Assembly (NCBI GenBank): GCA_001399805.1
Contig: LIHJ01000074.1
Location: forward strand, 1-21,866
DNA: 21,866 nt
DNA from: Candidatus Bathyarchaeota archaeon BA1
Lineage (GTDB): Archaea; Thermoproteota; Bathyarchaeia; Bathyarchaeales; Bathyarchaeaceae
Reading direction: 5' to 3'
Part shown: positions 8,192 through 16,676 of the stretch, in pieces
How the letters are laid out: every line of letters begins with the position of its first letter
Position numbering within the stretch: the first letter of the stretch is position 1
Program-made: the position numbers and the translations under genes
Notes under the pieces: generated by a model
Database searches by the model: none
Told to the model about the DNA's origin: nothing
The model's input: the letters and a program-made list of their open reading frames with translations, nothing else

Positions 8192-8557
8192 CTAATGCTG
8201 TTCCTTTAGCCATCTAGCAACCTTTTGAAACAGAGAGCTGGGCGACATGTCAATAACAGGAACCATGATCTTTTCTTTTGTCTCGATGATCGGGCGGTAT
8301 TCGGGCATCAATGTATAACTTACGAATGCCCAGTAAACCCTCTTCTCCTCAATTAGGGACTTGGCAGCAGCCTCGGTGGTTGTGGGCAATGGATAGTAGA
8401 GGAATGCCACCCCCTGAGCCCAGTAGAGGCCTGTAGGTTTTCCTCCGGCGGCAATGTTTGCAAATCGAGCCAGGTCGTCGGGTGTTGGAAACTGGGTGCA
8501 CTCCATGATCACTATCTCTTTGAATGGTTCGTATCGAACAACAGCCTCAACTTCCAT
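8192..8557 (-). CDS. Hypothetical 121-residue protein
   Basis: I do not recognise a family. The protein is soluble with mixed alpha/beta character, several aromatics (LYWAQGVAFLYYPLP; VYWAFVSYTLMPEYRP) and a basic C-terminus (ARWLKEQH). The frame extends to a TTG at 8617 (141 residues), but ATG 8557 has GGAGG at 8565-8569, seven bases upstream, and the likely TATA box at 8623-8633 overlaps the region just before the TTG, so the shorter form is preferred. It is probably expressed from its own promoter. Confidence 0.65.
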   Translation of the reverse strand: MEVEAVVRYEPFKEIVIMECTQFPTPDDLARFANIAAGGKPTGLYWAQGVAFLYYPLPTTTEAAAKSLIEEKRVYWAFVSYTLMPEYRPIIETKEKIMVPVIDMSPSSLFQKVARWLKEQH

Positions 8558-8564
8558 ACGTAAG

Positions 8565-8633
8565 CCTCCAACTACAACTGTATGATTGATAAAACTTCTT
8601 TTTATTCTCTTTGCCAAAACAAATTTAAATAAA
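8565..8633 (-). promoter_or_regulatory. TATA box (8623-8633) and SD (8565-8569) of the 121-residue gene
   Basis: On the minus strand TTTATTTAAAT (8633 down to 8623) is a good archaeal TATA element. Transcription about 25 bases downstream would begin near 8600, inside the longer reading of the ORF, and GGAGG at 8565-8569 then serves ATG 8557. Confidence 0.55.
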
Positions 8634-9048
8634 GCTACTGATGATAGTAATCGGCGCAGCCATCACCGCGAAATCGTCGTTTTTCACGGTCATTCTTCTT
8701 CATCCTCCATGTCCTCTAAGTCTATTTTTAACTTATACTTAGCGCGTCTTTAAGAGAACCTTCCTTCCTATCCTCTTGAAACTCAGAAGTAGCTGGCGCT
8801 AAGGGCTGTGAGACGACGTCCGAGCATTATGAAAGAGATAGGGAGGGTAGAAAACTATAGGGGTAGGGGGTAGGTTAAGAGCCTATAGTCATAGGCTAAT
8901 GCCTGTTGTAAGACGCAGAATTAGCTCCCCGGGTCTTCCATGTAAAATCTGTTAAGGGATATTTATCAGAACCTTCATATTCCTACCTCCTCGCTCTATG
9001 AAAGAAGGACCCTGTGAAAGATACGTGGATGCGAAAAGAAGAATTACG
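8618..9048. other. 431-base gap with G-runs, a hairpin and short coding remnants
   Basis: No intact gene is visible. The stretch holds: a nine-codon ORF with a perfect AGGAGGT SD (8952-8978, minus); a G-rich tract 8841-8870; a perfect 7-bp hairpin at 8880-8897; a coding-like tail reading AKYKLKIDLEDMEDEEE ending at TGA 8690-8692 (minus); and overlapping that stop (ATGA) a 22-codon ORF 8625-8693 (minus) with GGAGG upstream. These may be remains of decayed small genes or real micro-ORFs. Confidence 0.4.
8880..8897. repeat. Perfect 7-bp hairpin with 4-base loop
   Basis: AGCCTAT and ATAGGCT flank AGTC. It lies about 150 bases past the 3' end of the MBL nuclease gene and beside a G-rich tract. 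It has no T-run, so a classical intrinsic terminator is unlikely. Confidence 0.5.
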
Positions 9049-10074
9049 CTAGACTGGCAGAGCCTTCGCTGGAATGTTTAATCGTTTTTGTATCTCCCTT
9101 GCTAGGGCTTTGGCGTCACCGATCCGATAGTTGTCCGTGATCACCATTTTTGGCTTGCTTCCCTCCACATATTGAAGCAGTCCCTTGAAGTCGGAGTGGT
9201 CACTCAAGGCGATAAGGTATTCATTCTCCTCTATTCTGCGGCATGGGGTCCCAAACTCCCACCCGCTCACATATATGCGGAAGGCATCCTTTCCCACAAA
9301 TCGGCGAGAACGCATGTGATGGAAGACAACGCATGGTACGCCTTTTTGTAGCATCACCTGGGCGTCCTCATCGCTCGTGGATATGTATCCCCCGAGCCTC
9401 ATCCCATGCTTTTCACAAACCTTTGAAATGTAAAAGACTCTTTCCGGAACGATGAACGGCACCTCTACCCTTGCATCATTCAAGATCTGCATGACCTCTT
9501 GAAGCTTCCCATGATAGCCAAAAACGTATACGGGCCCTCGTCTCAAGCCCTGCTCCACCAAGGAAACGAGGAAATCCTCGATGGCTTCTCCAAATGGCCT
9601 CACATGAGCGGGATTCCCGTAAGTGGCCTCCATAACGAGGATGTCGGTTTCGATGATCGGCGTCCCGGGCAGTCTGAAATCGCTGGTGTACAGGATCCTT
9701 GTTCCCTCAGAATCCTCTACAAGAGCCTGAGCACCGCCCAGAATATGATCCGTGTGATATAGTCTTAATCGCTCACCCTTAAGCATGAAATCCTCTTTAT
9801 ACCTGAGGGTTTTTACGTTCCCCGCCATCAAAAACGACGGGCCCTTTAAGATGTCTATCAAATCCTTAGTGGCTGGGGTCATCACAACTACCTCAGACTT
9901 TTTTAAACTTTGCTGTAAGCCGAGGACGTGGTCATAATGTGCGTGGGTAACCACCCTTAACGGTCTGGTTTCATCGAGTGCGTCGCAGGCGACATGCTTC
10001 CCTAAGAGAACCGCTCCCCTCGTGGTTATGGAGGCCTTCGACAACATACGCAATCCAAAATGTAGATGGTTCAT
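9049..10074 (-). CDS. SNM1/YSH1-like MBL-fold nuclease (DNA-ligase-linked exonuclease type)
   Basis: This 341-residue MBL protein has H44-A-H46-Y-D48-H49 (THAHYDH), His110 in YHTDHILGGAQ, Asp132 in LYTSDFR and His293 in ALSDHSDF, the layout of nucleic-acid-processing MBL enzymes (COG1236 and the bacterial ligase-associated exonuclease family). The middle region (TYGNPAHVRP, then YVFGYHGKLQEVMQIL) fits a shortened beta-CASP-like cap. It probably trims DNA or RNA ends. It is divergent from the ATPase-ligase operon with a 121-base shared promoter region; that context favours DNA repair over mRNA processing. The start could instead be ATG 10047 (Met10), because no SD precedes either. Confidence 0.85.
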   Translation of the reverse strand: MNHLHFGLRMLSKASITTRGAVLLGKHVACDALDETRPLRVVTHAHYDHVLGLQQSLKKSEVVVMTPATKDLIDILKGPSFLMAGNVKTLRYKEDFMLKGERLRLYHTDHILGGAQALVEDSEGTRILYTSDFRLPGTPIIETDILVMEATYGNPAHVRPFGEAIEDFLVSLVEQGLRRGPVYVFGYHGKLQEVMQILNDARVEVPFIVPERVFYISKVCEKHGMRLGGYISTSDEDAQVMLQKGVPCVVFHHMRSRRFVGKDAFRIYVSGWEFGTPCRRIEENEYLIALSDHSDFKGLLQYVEGSKPKMVITDNYRIGDAKALAREIQKRLNIPAKALPV

Positions 10075-10156
10075 TGGGTCTTAAACGATTTCCTATCATG
10101 CCTTTCTTAGTTTGGATGTGGAGCTCGTTTCTGGTTAAGTTGGCGAAGCGAGAAAG

Positions 10157-10163
10157 TTTATAG
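10157..10163 (+). promoter_or_regulatory. TATA box of the ATPase-ligase operon
   Basis: TTTATAG lies 33-39 bases before ATG 10196. The expected transcript start near 10185 gives a very short leader containing GGGG at 10185-10188, which serves as a weak SD. Confidence 0.5.
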
Positions 10164-10195
10164 GAACAAGGTACATTTAGAATTGGGGAACGATT

Positions 10196-11413
10196 ATGGT
10201 CGAGGAAGGCGACATCGTAGGGTTTCTGAGGGACCATGAGGGCCAAGCCTCATTAGATGAGATCTCTGAAGGTTTGGGGGTGCCAAAGTACGGCCCAAAC
10301 TCAGCCTATTCCCTACTTCAATCCTTGAGGTCTAAGGGCGTGGTGGATAGGAGGGGGGAAATGTGGGTGCTTCTTGCCCCGGAAGCCGTTATCTCTAAGG
10401 TGGTTACGCCACCTCCAGCTCCGCCGGTAGAGAGGAAGCCGGAAGCCGCACCTGAGGTTGAGAGAATAATGAAGGCCATGGCGAAGACATTGGCGGAGGC
10501 CATGAGGGGCGCCAGAGCACCCGCGGATGAGTGGGAGCTGGCCACAAAGCCCATGAAAACCGAGATTGAGCGGAAGGAGGAGAAATTGAGTACCCTTGTT
10601 CTGCGCCCAGACGTGGCTCCCGAAGCAAAAAAACAGTTTATGGGATTGCCAACAGGTACATTCCTGGATCAATTGTTTTTGACGCCGAAAGGTGAAGCGT
10701 TAAACGGTGTGCCGATTTGTGGCCAATTCGCGATAACAGGATTGCCCGGGGCTGGTAAGTCGATTTTGGTTGAGGAGATTGCTGTCAGGGTGGCGGCCGC
10801 TGGGAGAAAGGTTCTCTTCGCCACCGCGGAGGACACGTGGAAAAGCGCCACCCCAAGGTTTGATCTTCAATCCCGCATGAAACAGAAGGCGGACATCCTG
10901 GGGCTGGATTGGGGCAAAATCATGGAAAACCTATATGTGCTCGACACGGTTGTGTATCCAGAGCTAAGGGATTGGAACACCTTTGCTGAAACGTATCGTT
11001 ACGTCGTTGAGAGGGAGGGGATAGATCTGGCTATCGTGGATTCGGTGACGGTTCTCGAATCCTATCGAGGCGCCTTAAAGTATCGCGTCATGGAGCTGGC
11101 GAGATACAATCAAATACACGGAGTCACAGGGCTTTACGTGAATCAAAGAAGTGCAGAAACCTGGGACACCTACGACATGGCCGGGGGCATTGGGCTCGCT
11201 CACAACCTTGATGGAACCATCATTGTGGACTATGGGCGTGTATACTGGCAGGATCAACAGGTGGATCTTGATGCCGGGAGGGGGCATTTTGTCAGAATTG
11301 CCCGGGTGTTAGATTGTAGAATGTGTAACTTTGAACGAAGAAGGATTCGCGTCGACATCACACCGGACGGTTTCATCCGACCCCTCGAACCCATACCAAA
11401 GCCCTCGAGATGA
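10196..11413 (+). CDS. wHTH-KaiC/RadA-like ATPase
   Basis: This 405-residue protein has an N-terminal winged-helix domain (about 5-62: SLDEISEGLGVP recognition region and RGEMWVLLAPE wing). A Pro/Glu/Ala-rich linker (70-135) follows. The C-terminal RecA-family domain has Walker A GLPGAGKS at 182-189 and Walker B IDLAIVD at 276-282. LDCRMCNFERRRIRV near the end has a CxxC pair. It is not canonical RadA: the HhH domain of RadA is replaced by wHTH, and the ATPase core reads like archaeal KaiC-type proteins. It is transcribed with the DNA ligase 13 bases downstream, so a role in recombination or repair is inferred. Confidence 0.85.
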   Translation: MVEEGDIVGFLRDHEGQASLDEISEGLGVPKYGPNSAYSLLQSLRSKGVVDRRGEMWVLLAPEAVISKVVTPPPAPPVERKPEAAPEVERIMKAMAKTLAEAMRGARAPADEWELATKPMKTEIERKEEKLSTLVLRPDVAPEAKKQFMGLPTGTFLDQLFLTPKGEALNGVPICGQFAITGLPGAGKSILVEEIAVRVAAAGRKVLFATAEDTWKSATPRFDLQSRMKQKADILGLDWGKIMENLYVLDTVVYPELRDWNTFAETYRYVVEREGIDLAIVDSVTVLESYRGALKYRVMELARYNQIHGVTGLYVNQRSAETWDTYDMAGGIGLAHNLDGTIIVDYGRVYWQDQQVDLDAGRGHFVRIARVLDCRMCNFERRRIRVDITPDGFIRPLEPIPKPSR

Positions 11414-11426
11414 TTAGGGAAACACC

Positions 11427-13223
11427 ATGACGTTAGTGAAGCCACCCACATTTGAGGAACTCGTTCAAACCTATGGCAGTTCAAGAGCTGCTGTGCAACA
11501 CCTCTTAGAATCAGGATTCACCCCAGAAGATATCGAATGGAAGATGGGCATCCCCTACTATTTAATACGCTTATTCATGGCTGGGATACAGCCAAAAAAT
11601 CTAACACCCTTCTCGAGTGTTGTGAAAGTTTATGATCGCCTTGCTGTTTTAGGAAGCAAAAAAGGGAAGGAAACCGAACTCACCCAGTTCTTTCAACGGG
11701 AAGATTTAGACCTTGAAACGAAGGCACGGCTTGCCCTCGGAGTCCTCACGGAGGAAAGTCTGAAGGTAGGTCCAGGCATCATAGAGAGGGCCATCGGTCT
11801 CGCCGCTGGAGTGCCTATTCGTGAGGTGGGAAAGATGCTCCTAGACTATGGTGAACACGGTGAGGTGGCCTTCCTTTTGACTAAGCCCAAGGACCCGAAA
11901 TTGACAGCGGAAGAGGTCTTTGAGGCAATTAGGATTCTCCCGAAGATTACAAAAGTCATGGAGCGAGACCTCCACATCTCCAGTTTGTTGAGGCTCAGCA
12001 CGCCGGAGGAGGCAAAGTACGTCATTCGGCTCCTATTAGGCGACCTAAAACTGGGCTATCATCAACGAACAGTGGTCCGGGCCGCCGCAAAGGCTTATAA
12101 TACTCCGCCGGAGCTCATTGAGGGCGCTTGCGCTGTACTTGGACTGACCGAGGGCATCCTGCTTGCACCCGCGGGTGAGCCAACCCTCTCTGCCATAAAA
12201 CTTCGACCGGGACAGTTCTTGAAGCCTCAACTTGCCCACCTATACGAGCCCGACAAGGTGGAGTATCCTGTCCGTGCCGAGTACAAGCTGGATGGAAGCC
12301 GGATGCAGATACACAAGTGGGGGACTCAGGTATGGCTCTTCTCAAGGAGGGCGATTGAAAAGTCACAAACCCTGCCTGAGGTCGTTGAGATTGCCCAGCG
12401 GTTAAATGCCCACAGCTGCGTTATTGATAGTGAGGTTGTCGCCGTTGATGAAAATGGTAGGTTCCTCCCGTTTCAGTCTTTGTTGGAGAGAACAGTTCCG
12501 AGGGAAATCCCCGAAGGGGAATTGGAGCGGAGAAGGCAAAAAATCGGTGTGACCATCAGAGCCTTTGACATTCTCTTCCTAAACGGCAGGGAGCTCGCAG
12601 GTTTGCCGCTTTCAGAGAGAAGAAAATACTTGCTGGAGGTGGTTCCGGCTGAGTATCTCGCTGAGGGGAAAGACTGTAAAAACGAGGTGGAGCTGATGAT
12701 GTTTTACGAGGAGGCCCTACGAAAGGGTTTTGAGGGCATTGTGGTTAAGAATCTCAACTCCACCTATGAGGCGGGACAACGAACTTATACATGGCTGAAG
12801 CTAAAGCCAGAGCGAGATACCATCGACTGCACCATTGTGAAGGCCCTCTATGGGAAGGGGAAGAGGGCCGGGTTCTACTCCTCTTTCCTGATGGCCGTTC
12901 GGCACCCTAAGGAGAGGAAGCTCTACACCATTGGGCGGGTCTCCAACCTGCCAGAGGATGTGATGGATACATTTCGTGATGTGGTGGAGCAAACGAGAAT
13001 CGGCGAAGACGATGAGGGAGTCTTTGTCAAACCATCAGTTGTAGTTGAGGCAACATATCAGGAGATCCAAGAAACAGACGAATACACAAGCGGCTATAGT
13101 CTACGTGTTCCAAAGATTGTTAGATTTCGTAATGACAAGACCGTAGAAGGTATAGATACAATCGAGAAATTGCATAAACTGTATGAAATGCAGTATGAGC
13201 GATATCCACTTCAAAGCCTATAA
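11427..13223 (+). CDS. lig: ATP-dependent DNA ligase, archaeal/eukaryotic type
   Basis: This 598-residue ligase seals DNA nicks during replication and repair. Motif I is EYKLDGSR with the nucleotidylated Lys287. Motif III is CVIDSEVVAVDE (about 334-345), motif IV KGFEGIVVKN (about 433-442) and motif V WLKLKPE. The N-terminal DNA-binding domain (up to about 270) contains the usual LLLGDLKLG...RTVVRAAAKAY segment, and the OB-fold domain closes the protein (TYQEIQETDEYTSGYSLRVP). The length matches archaeal ligases. It lies 13 bases downstream of the wHTH-ATPase stop, so it is in the same operon, and converges on the ferritin-like gene. Confidence 0.95.
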   Translation: MTLVKPPTFEELVQTYGSSRAAVQHLLESGFTPEDIEWKMGIPYYLIRLFMAGIQPKNLTPFSSVVKVYDRLAVLGSKKGKETELTQFFQREDLDLETKARLALGVLTEESLKVGPGIIERAIGLAAGVPIREVGKMLLDYGEHGEVAFLLTKPKDPKLTAEEVFEAIRILPKITKVMERDLHISSLLRLSTPEEAKYVIRLLLGDLKLGYHQRTVVRAAAKAYNTPPELIEGACAVLGLTEGILLAPAGEPTLSAIKLRPGQFLKPQLAHLYEPDKVEYPVRAEYKLDGSRMQIHKWGTQVWLFSRRAIEKSQTLPEVVEIAQRLNAHSCVIDSEVVAVDENGRFLPFQSLLERTVPREIPEGELERRRQKIGVTIRAFDILFLNGRELAGLPLSERRKYLLEVVPAEYLAEGKDCKNEVELMMFYEEALRKGFEGIVVKNLNSTYEAGQRTYTWLKLKPERDTIDCTIVKALYGKGKRAGFYSSFLMAVRHPKERKLYTIGRVSNLPEDVMDTFRDVVEQTRIGEDDEGVFVKPSVVVEATYQEIQETDEYTSGYSLRVPKIVRFRNDKTVEGIDTIEKLHKLYEMQYERYPLQSL

Positions 13224-13269
13224 CACGTTTCTTTTCTCGCTCATCAATTTCATTAATTAAAGCTAATTA

Positions 13270-13761
13270 CTACGCTATGTGGCTCCTCGCATCTCTAGGG
13301 CGTAGCGCGTTATCGTGAAGTGACTTCAATTTGAGCTCATGATTGGCCCTTTCTCGGGCTATTTTCTCGAAGGTTCTACTGACCTCGGCCAGTAGATATT
13401 TCGCCTTACGGGCTGATTCTCGATAGAATCTATGGGCCCTCTCCTCCATTTCCATGGCCAGTCCCAAAATGGCAAGGTAGCTTGTGTCCTGGTCCAGCTT
13501 CACCTCGATGAGATAGTCGCTTCGCTTCAAGTCGGTGATGGGTTCAAGGATCATCTCGGTGATGTTTTCCCGGCGTACCCTTTCTAAAAGTTCTTTGCGC
13601 CTTTTGTTTTCCTTGGCGAAGTCCAAGAAGGCCTCCATCGCCTCTGAGCATTTTTGATTCTGGGCCACATCCTCGTAGAATTTCATGGCTTGGCTTTCTA
13701 GCTCAACGGCGAAGCTGAGGACGGCACTAAAGGTATTCAGCTCAGGGAACCGAAGGTTCAA
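13270..13761 (-). CDS. Ferritin-like (rubrerythrin-type) four-helix protein with altered metal ligands
   Basis: The 163 residues form two repeated helix pairs, as in rubrerythrin-type domains: ELESQAMKFYEDVA (20-33) and MEMEERAHRFYRESA (103-117) are the two Glu-bearing helices. The expected E-x-x-H of helix 2 reads ENKR (51-54), and that of helix 4 reads RANH (138-141), so one His and one Glu ligand are replaced by Arg. The di-iron site may therefore be altered or lost. It starts 7 bases after the stop of the dehydrogenase and is in its operon, so it may serve that pathway rather than oxidative stress; this is inference. Confidence 0.75.
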   Translation of the reverse strand: MNLRFPELNTFSAVLSFAVELESQAMKFYEDVAQNQKCSEAMEAFLDFAKENKRRKELLERVRRENITEMILEPITDLKRSDYLIEVKLDQDTSYLAILGLAMEMEERAHRFYRESARKAKYLLAEVSRTFEKIARERANHELKLKSLHDNALRPRDARSHIA

Positions 13762-13768
13762 GTGGTAT

Positions 13769-15259
13769 TCAGAACCACCTTGTGATCACAATTTTCCTTT
13801 CGGTGAAGAAGTTGATGGCGTCTCTACCCTGGCCATGTGTGTCCCCGAAAAATGAATCCTTGTATCCCCCAAAGGGGAAGAATGCCATGGGTGCGGCTAT
13901 TCCGACGTTGATCCCGATGTTGCCGCACTGGACCCTGTACTTGAACTCTCGGGCCCATTTTCCACTCGAGGTGAAGATGCACGCTGTATTGCCATAGGGA
14001 TTGGCATGAATGATATCCACGGCCTCATCAAAATCCTTCACCTTGATGATGCCTGCGACTGGCCCGAAGATCTCCTCGTTAGCTACGACCATGCCGGGCC
14101 TGACTTCATCGAAGATGGTGGGCCCGATAAAGTATCCATTAGGATACCCGTTGACTTTTATGTTTCTGCCGTCGAGTATGAGCGTAGCGCCCTCCTGAAG
14201 ACCCTTATCAATATATCCTAAGACGCGCTCCATGTGCCTTTTGGAGACAACGGGTCCCATTTGGACTGTTTCATCAAGGCCGTAGCCCACCTTAATCTTT
14301 GAGGCGGCATCCACAAACCTCTCTTTCAGTCGTTCATGAATGTCACCGACGGTTAAGAGGATGGCCCCTGAGAGACATCGCTCACCAGCACAGCCGAAAA
14401 ATGAGGTCAGTAGGGCTGGCACTGTTCTGTCCAAGACGGCGTCCGGCATCGCTACTATGAAGTTCTTGGCCCCTGTCTGGCACTGGACCCTCTTGCCGTT
14501 CTCAGCGGCCTTCTTGTAGATATACTTCCCCACGCGGGTGGAACCAACAAAAGACACACCCTTCACGTCCGGATGTTCCAGAAGTGTATCCACGACCTCT
14601 TTGGCGCCATTGACTAAGTTGATTACACCCGAAGGGAAACCAGCTTCACTTATCAGTTCAAATATCTTGTTTTGAGTGATTGGGCACTGTTCCGAGGGCT
14701 TTATGATGTAGGTGTTTCCACAGGCAACGGCGTAGGGCATGAACCATAGAGGGGGCAAGGCAGGGAAGTTGAATGGGGCGATCATACAGAAAACGCCTAG
14801 GGGCTGTCGGACACAATACTCATCTATGCCTTCTGCAACATCCTCCAGATTGTACCCCATCATCAGGGATGGGATCCCCGTGGCCACCTCCACGTTTTCG
14901 ATCGCGCGCCTCATTTCACCTCGGGCCTCATCAATTGTTTTCCCATGCTCTTGAACGAGAACCCTGGATATTTCCTCAAAATGTTCTTCCATCAAATTTT
15001 TCAGTCTGAACATGTATCTTGCCCTGGTGAGCGGAGGCGTCTCCCTCCATTCCCAAAAGGCGTCTCTGGCCGCCCGTATGGCTTCCCTCACCTCATCAGG
15101 AGTTGAAAGAGGAACTTGGGCTATAACTTCAGAGGTGGCCGGGTTCACCACGTCTAAAATCTGGGCCGAATCCGATTCGGCCCACTCCCCGTTGATGTAG
15201 TTTTTAATCTTGCCGTAGTGCTTCTTAACTTCTGGTAATGTAGTTGTCGGTTTTTCCAT
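13769..15259 (-). CDS. mmsA: CoA-acylating methylmalonate/malonate-semialdehyde dehydrogenase
   Basis: This 496-residue aldehyde dehydrogenase converts (methyl)malonate semialdehyde plus CoA and NAD+ to propionyl- or acetyl-CoA and CO2. Catalytic Cys295 is in GCAGERCLSG and Asn164 in APFNFP. Where hydrolytic ALDHs have ELGGK with the general-base Glu, this protein has QTGAKN (261-266), the hallmark of the CoA-acylating MMSDH group. The N-terminus (YINGEWAESDS) is family-typical. GGGGAGGT precedes the ATG by about 9 bases. The gene lies 53 bases downstream of the class III aminotransferase, whose product could supply the semialdehyde. Confidence 0.92.
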   Translation of the reverse strand: MEKPTTTLPEVKKHYGKIKNYINGEWAESDSAQILDVVNPATSEVIAQVPLSTPDEVREAIRAARDAFWEWRETPPLTRARYMFRLKNLMEEHFEEISRVLVQEHGKTIDEARGEMRRAIENVEVATGIPSLMMGYNLEDVAEGIDEYCVRQPLGVFCMIAPFNFPALPPLWFMPYAVACGNTYIIKPSEQCPITQNKIFELISEAGFPSGVINLVNGAKEVVDTLLEHPDVKGVSFVGSTRVGKYIYKKAAENGKRVQCQTGAKNFIVAMPDAVLDRTVPALLTSFFGCAGERCLSGAILLTVGDIHERLKERFVDAASKIKVGYGLDETVQMGPVVSKRHMERVLGYIDKGLQEGATLILDGRNIKVNGYPNGYFIGPTIFDEVRPGMVVANEEIFGPVAGIIKVKDFDEAVDIIHANPYGNTACIFTSSGKWAREFKYRVQCGNIGINVGIAAPMAFFPFGGYKDSFFGDTHGQGRDAINFFTERKIVITRWF

Positions 15260-15312
15260 GTTTATGAGACCTCCCCTCCCACATTTTCATTTAAGTTAAA
15301 TAGTGTTTATGG

Positions 15313-16629
15313 TTATTCTTCAACTCGTTTTTCAACTTCTTTCACCGCTTTTTCGAAGACCTGCATCGCTTCGTCGACGTGCTCCTCCCTGATCGTCAAT
15401 GGTGGCTGGACTCTTATAACATTGGACCAGAACCCTCCAACCCCCACTATAAGACCGTATTCGGCGCTTAACCTGCGAATCTCTTTGCACTCATCAGCAC
15501 CGGGCTCTTTAGTCTTTCTGCTCTTCACTATTTCGATTCCGATCATCAAGCCCTTGCCCCTTACCTCGCCGATTATCTCGTAAGTGCCCTCCATTTCCTT
15601 CAGCCTTTTCATCAACAGGGTTCCCATCTTCTCTGCGTTCTCCCATAGCCTGTTCTCAACAATGAAATCGATGGTTGCGCCAGCAGCGGCGCACATCACA
15701 GGGTTTGCGCCCCAAGTTGAGAAGTGGTCGCCAGCCTCAAAGGAGTCCCCTATCTGCCCTGACGCGACAACAGCGGAGATAGGCCATCCGTTTCCAAGCG
15801 CCTTTGCCAGCGTTATTACATCCGGCTTAACCTTGTAGGCTTCGGCACCCCACAATTTTCCAGTTCTGCCAAGGCCTGTTTGAACTTCATCCAGTATCAA
15901 GAGTATACTATGTTTGTCCAGAACCCTTTTTACTTCTTGGAAGTATTCGTCAGGCGGGGTCACGATTCCACCGACACCAAGGATGGGCTCAGCTATGTAT
16001 GCAGCCACATCCCTTGAAGAGCCAAAGTTTATGATGTCTTCGATCATTTTCGCGCACTGGTTGCGACATTGCGGGTATTCATACCCGAGGCTGCAGCGGT
16101 AGCAATATGGAGTTGGGACATGAACTGCACCAGGAGCGTATGGGCTCATAACGTATGATTTTGAGTAGGCCCCTACTGGAGTGCCGATGGAGTGCGCACC
16201 ATAGGTTCGTCCATGGTAGCAGCCTTGAAGAGTGAGAATTTCGTGTTTCTTAGCATGTCTCCTAACCATTTTTAATGCTACATCGGTTGCCTCCGACCCG
16301 CTGGTGTGGAACGTGCTCTTGCAGGATTGGAACGGGGCTATGGAAGCGAGCTTCTTGGCCAGTTCAAGTGGAGGAGCTGTATAGTAGGATTGGGATGAGC
16401 AGTGTACCAGCTTCTCCATCTGTTTTTTCACAGCCTCCTGAACTTCGGGGTTGTTGTGCCCAGCGTTCACCGTGGCTACACCAGCCCAAAAGTCAAGGTA
16501 TCTTTTTCCCTCCATGTCGATTATGAAGACATCCTTGGCCTCAGCCACAACGATAGAGAACGGCTCACCAAAACTCGTTATGACATATTGGTCATAGTCC
16601 TTTATGAAATCTGCTTTCTCACCCAACAT
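15313..16629 (-). CDS. Class III PLP aminotransferase (beta-alanine/omega-amino acid type)
   Basis: The protein has 438 residues. The PLP lysine is Lys276 in TLAKALGNGWP, and the cofactor Asp247 is in LILDEVQTGLGRTG. HTSGSEA and the CYHGRTYG region are typical of fold-type I subgroup II. A cysteine-rich stretch YCYRCSLGYEYPQCRNQCA (about 175-193) matches that in AGXT2-like and archaeal GabT-like enzymes. Pairing with MMSDH suggests beta-alanine or 3-aminoisobutyrate as amino donor. The frame extends to ATG 16695, but ATG 16629 has a perfect AGGAGG at 16635-16640, five bases away, and fits the family's N-terminus. Confidence 0.9.
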   Translation of the reverse strand: MLGEKADFIKDYDQYVITSFGEPFSIVVAEAKDVFIIDMEGKRYLDFWAGVATVNAGHNNPEVQEAVKKQMEKLVHCSSQSYYTAPPLELAKKLASIAPFQSCKSTFHTSGSEATDVALKMVRRHAKKHEILTLQGCYHGRTYGAHSIGTPVGAYSKSYVMSPYAPGAVHVPTPYCYRCSLGYEYPQCRNQCAKMIEDIINFGSSRDVAAYIAEPILGVGGIVTPPDEYFQEVKRVLDKHSILLILDEVQTGLGRTGKLWGAEAYKVKPDVITLAKALGNGWPISAVVASGQIGDSFEAGDHFSTWGANPVMCAAAGATIDFIVENRLWENAEKMGTLLMKRLKEMEGTYEIIGEVRGKGLMIGIEIVKSRKTKEPGADECKEIRRLSAEYGLIVGVGGFWSNVIRVQPPLTIREEHVDEAMQVFEKAVKEVEKRVEE

Positions 16630-16634
16630 TTTAA

Positions 16635-16676
16635 CCTCCTTATTAAACATAGAGCTCTCACACCTTAAAAAATTGG
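16635..16676 (-). promoter_or_regulatory. TATA-like element (16664-16673) and SD (16635-16640) of the aminotransferase operon
   Basis: On the minus strand ATTTTTTAAG is followed about 25 bases later by AGGAGG and ATG 16629. The SD decides against the longer reading from 16695. Confidence 0.55.

Noticed and set aside
10196..11413. Canonical RadA recombinase
   Set aside because: The N-terminal HhH domain of RadA is absent and replaced by a winged helix plus linker; the ATPase core reads KaiC-like.
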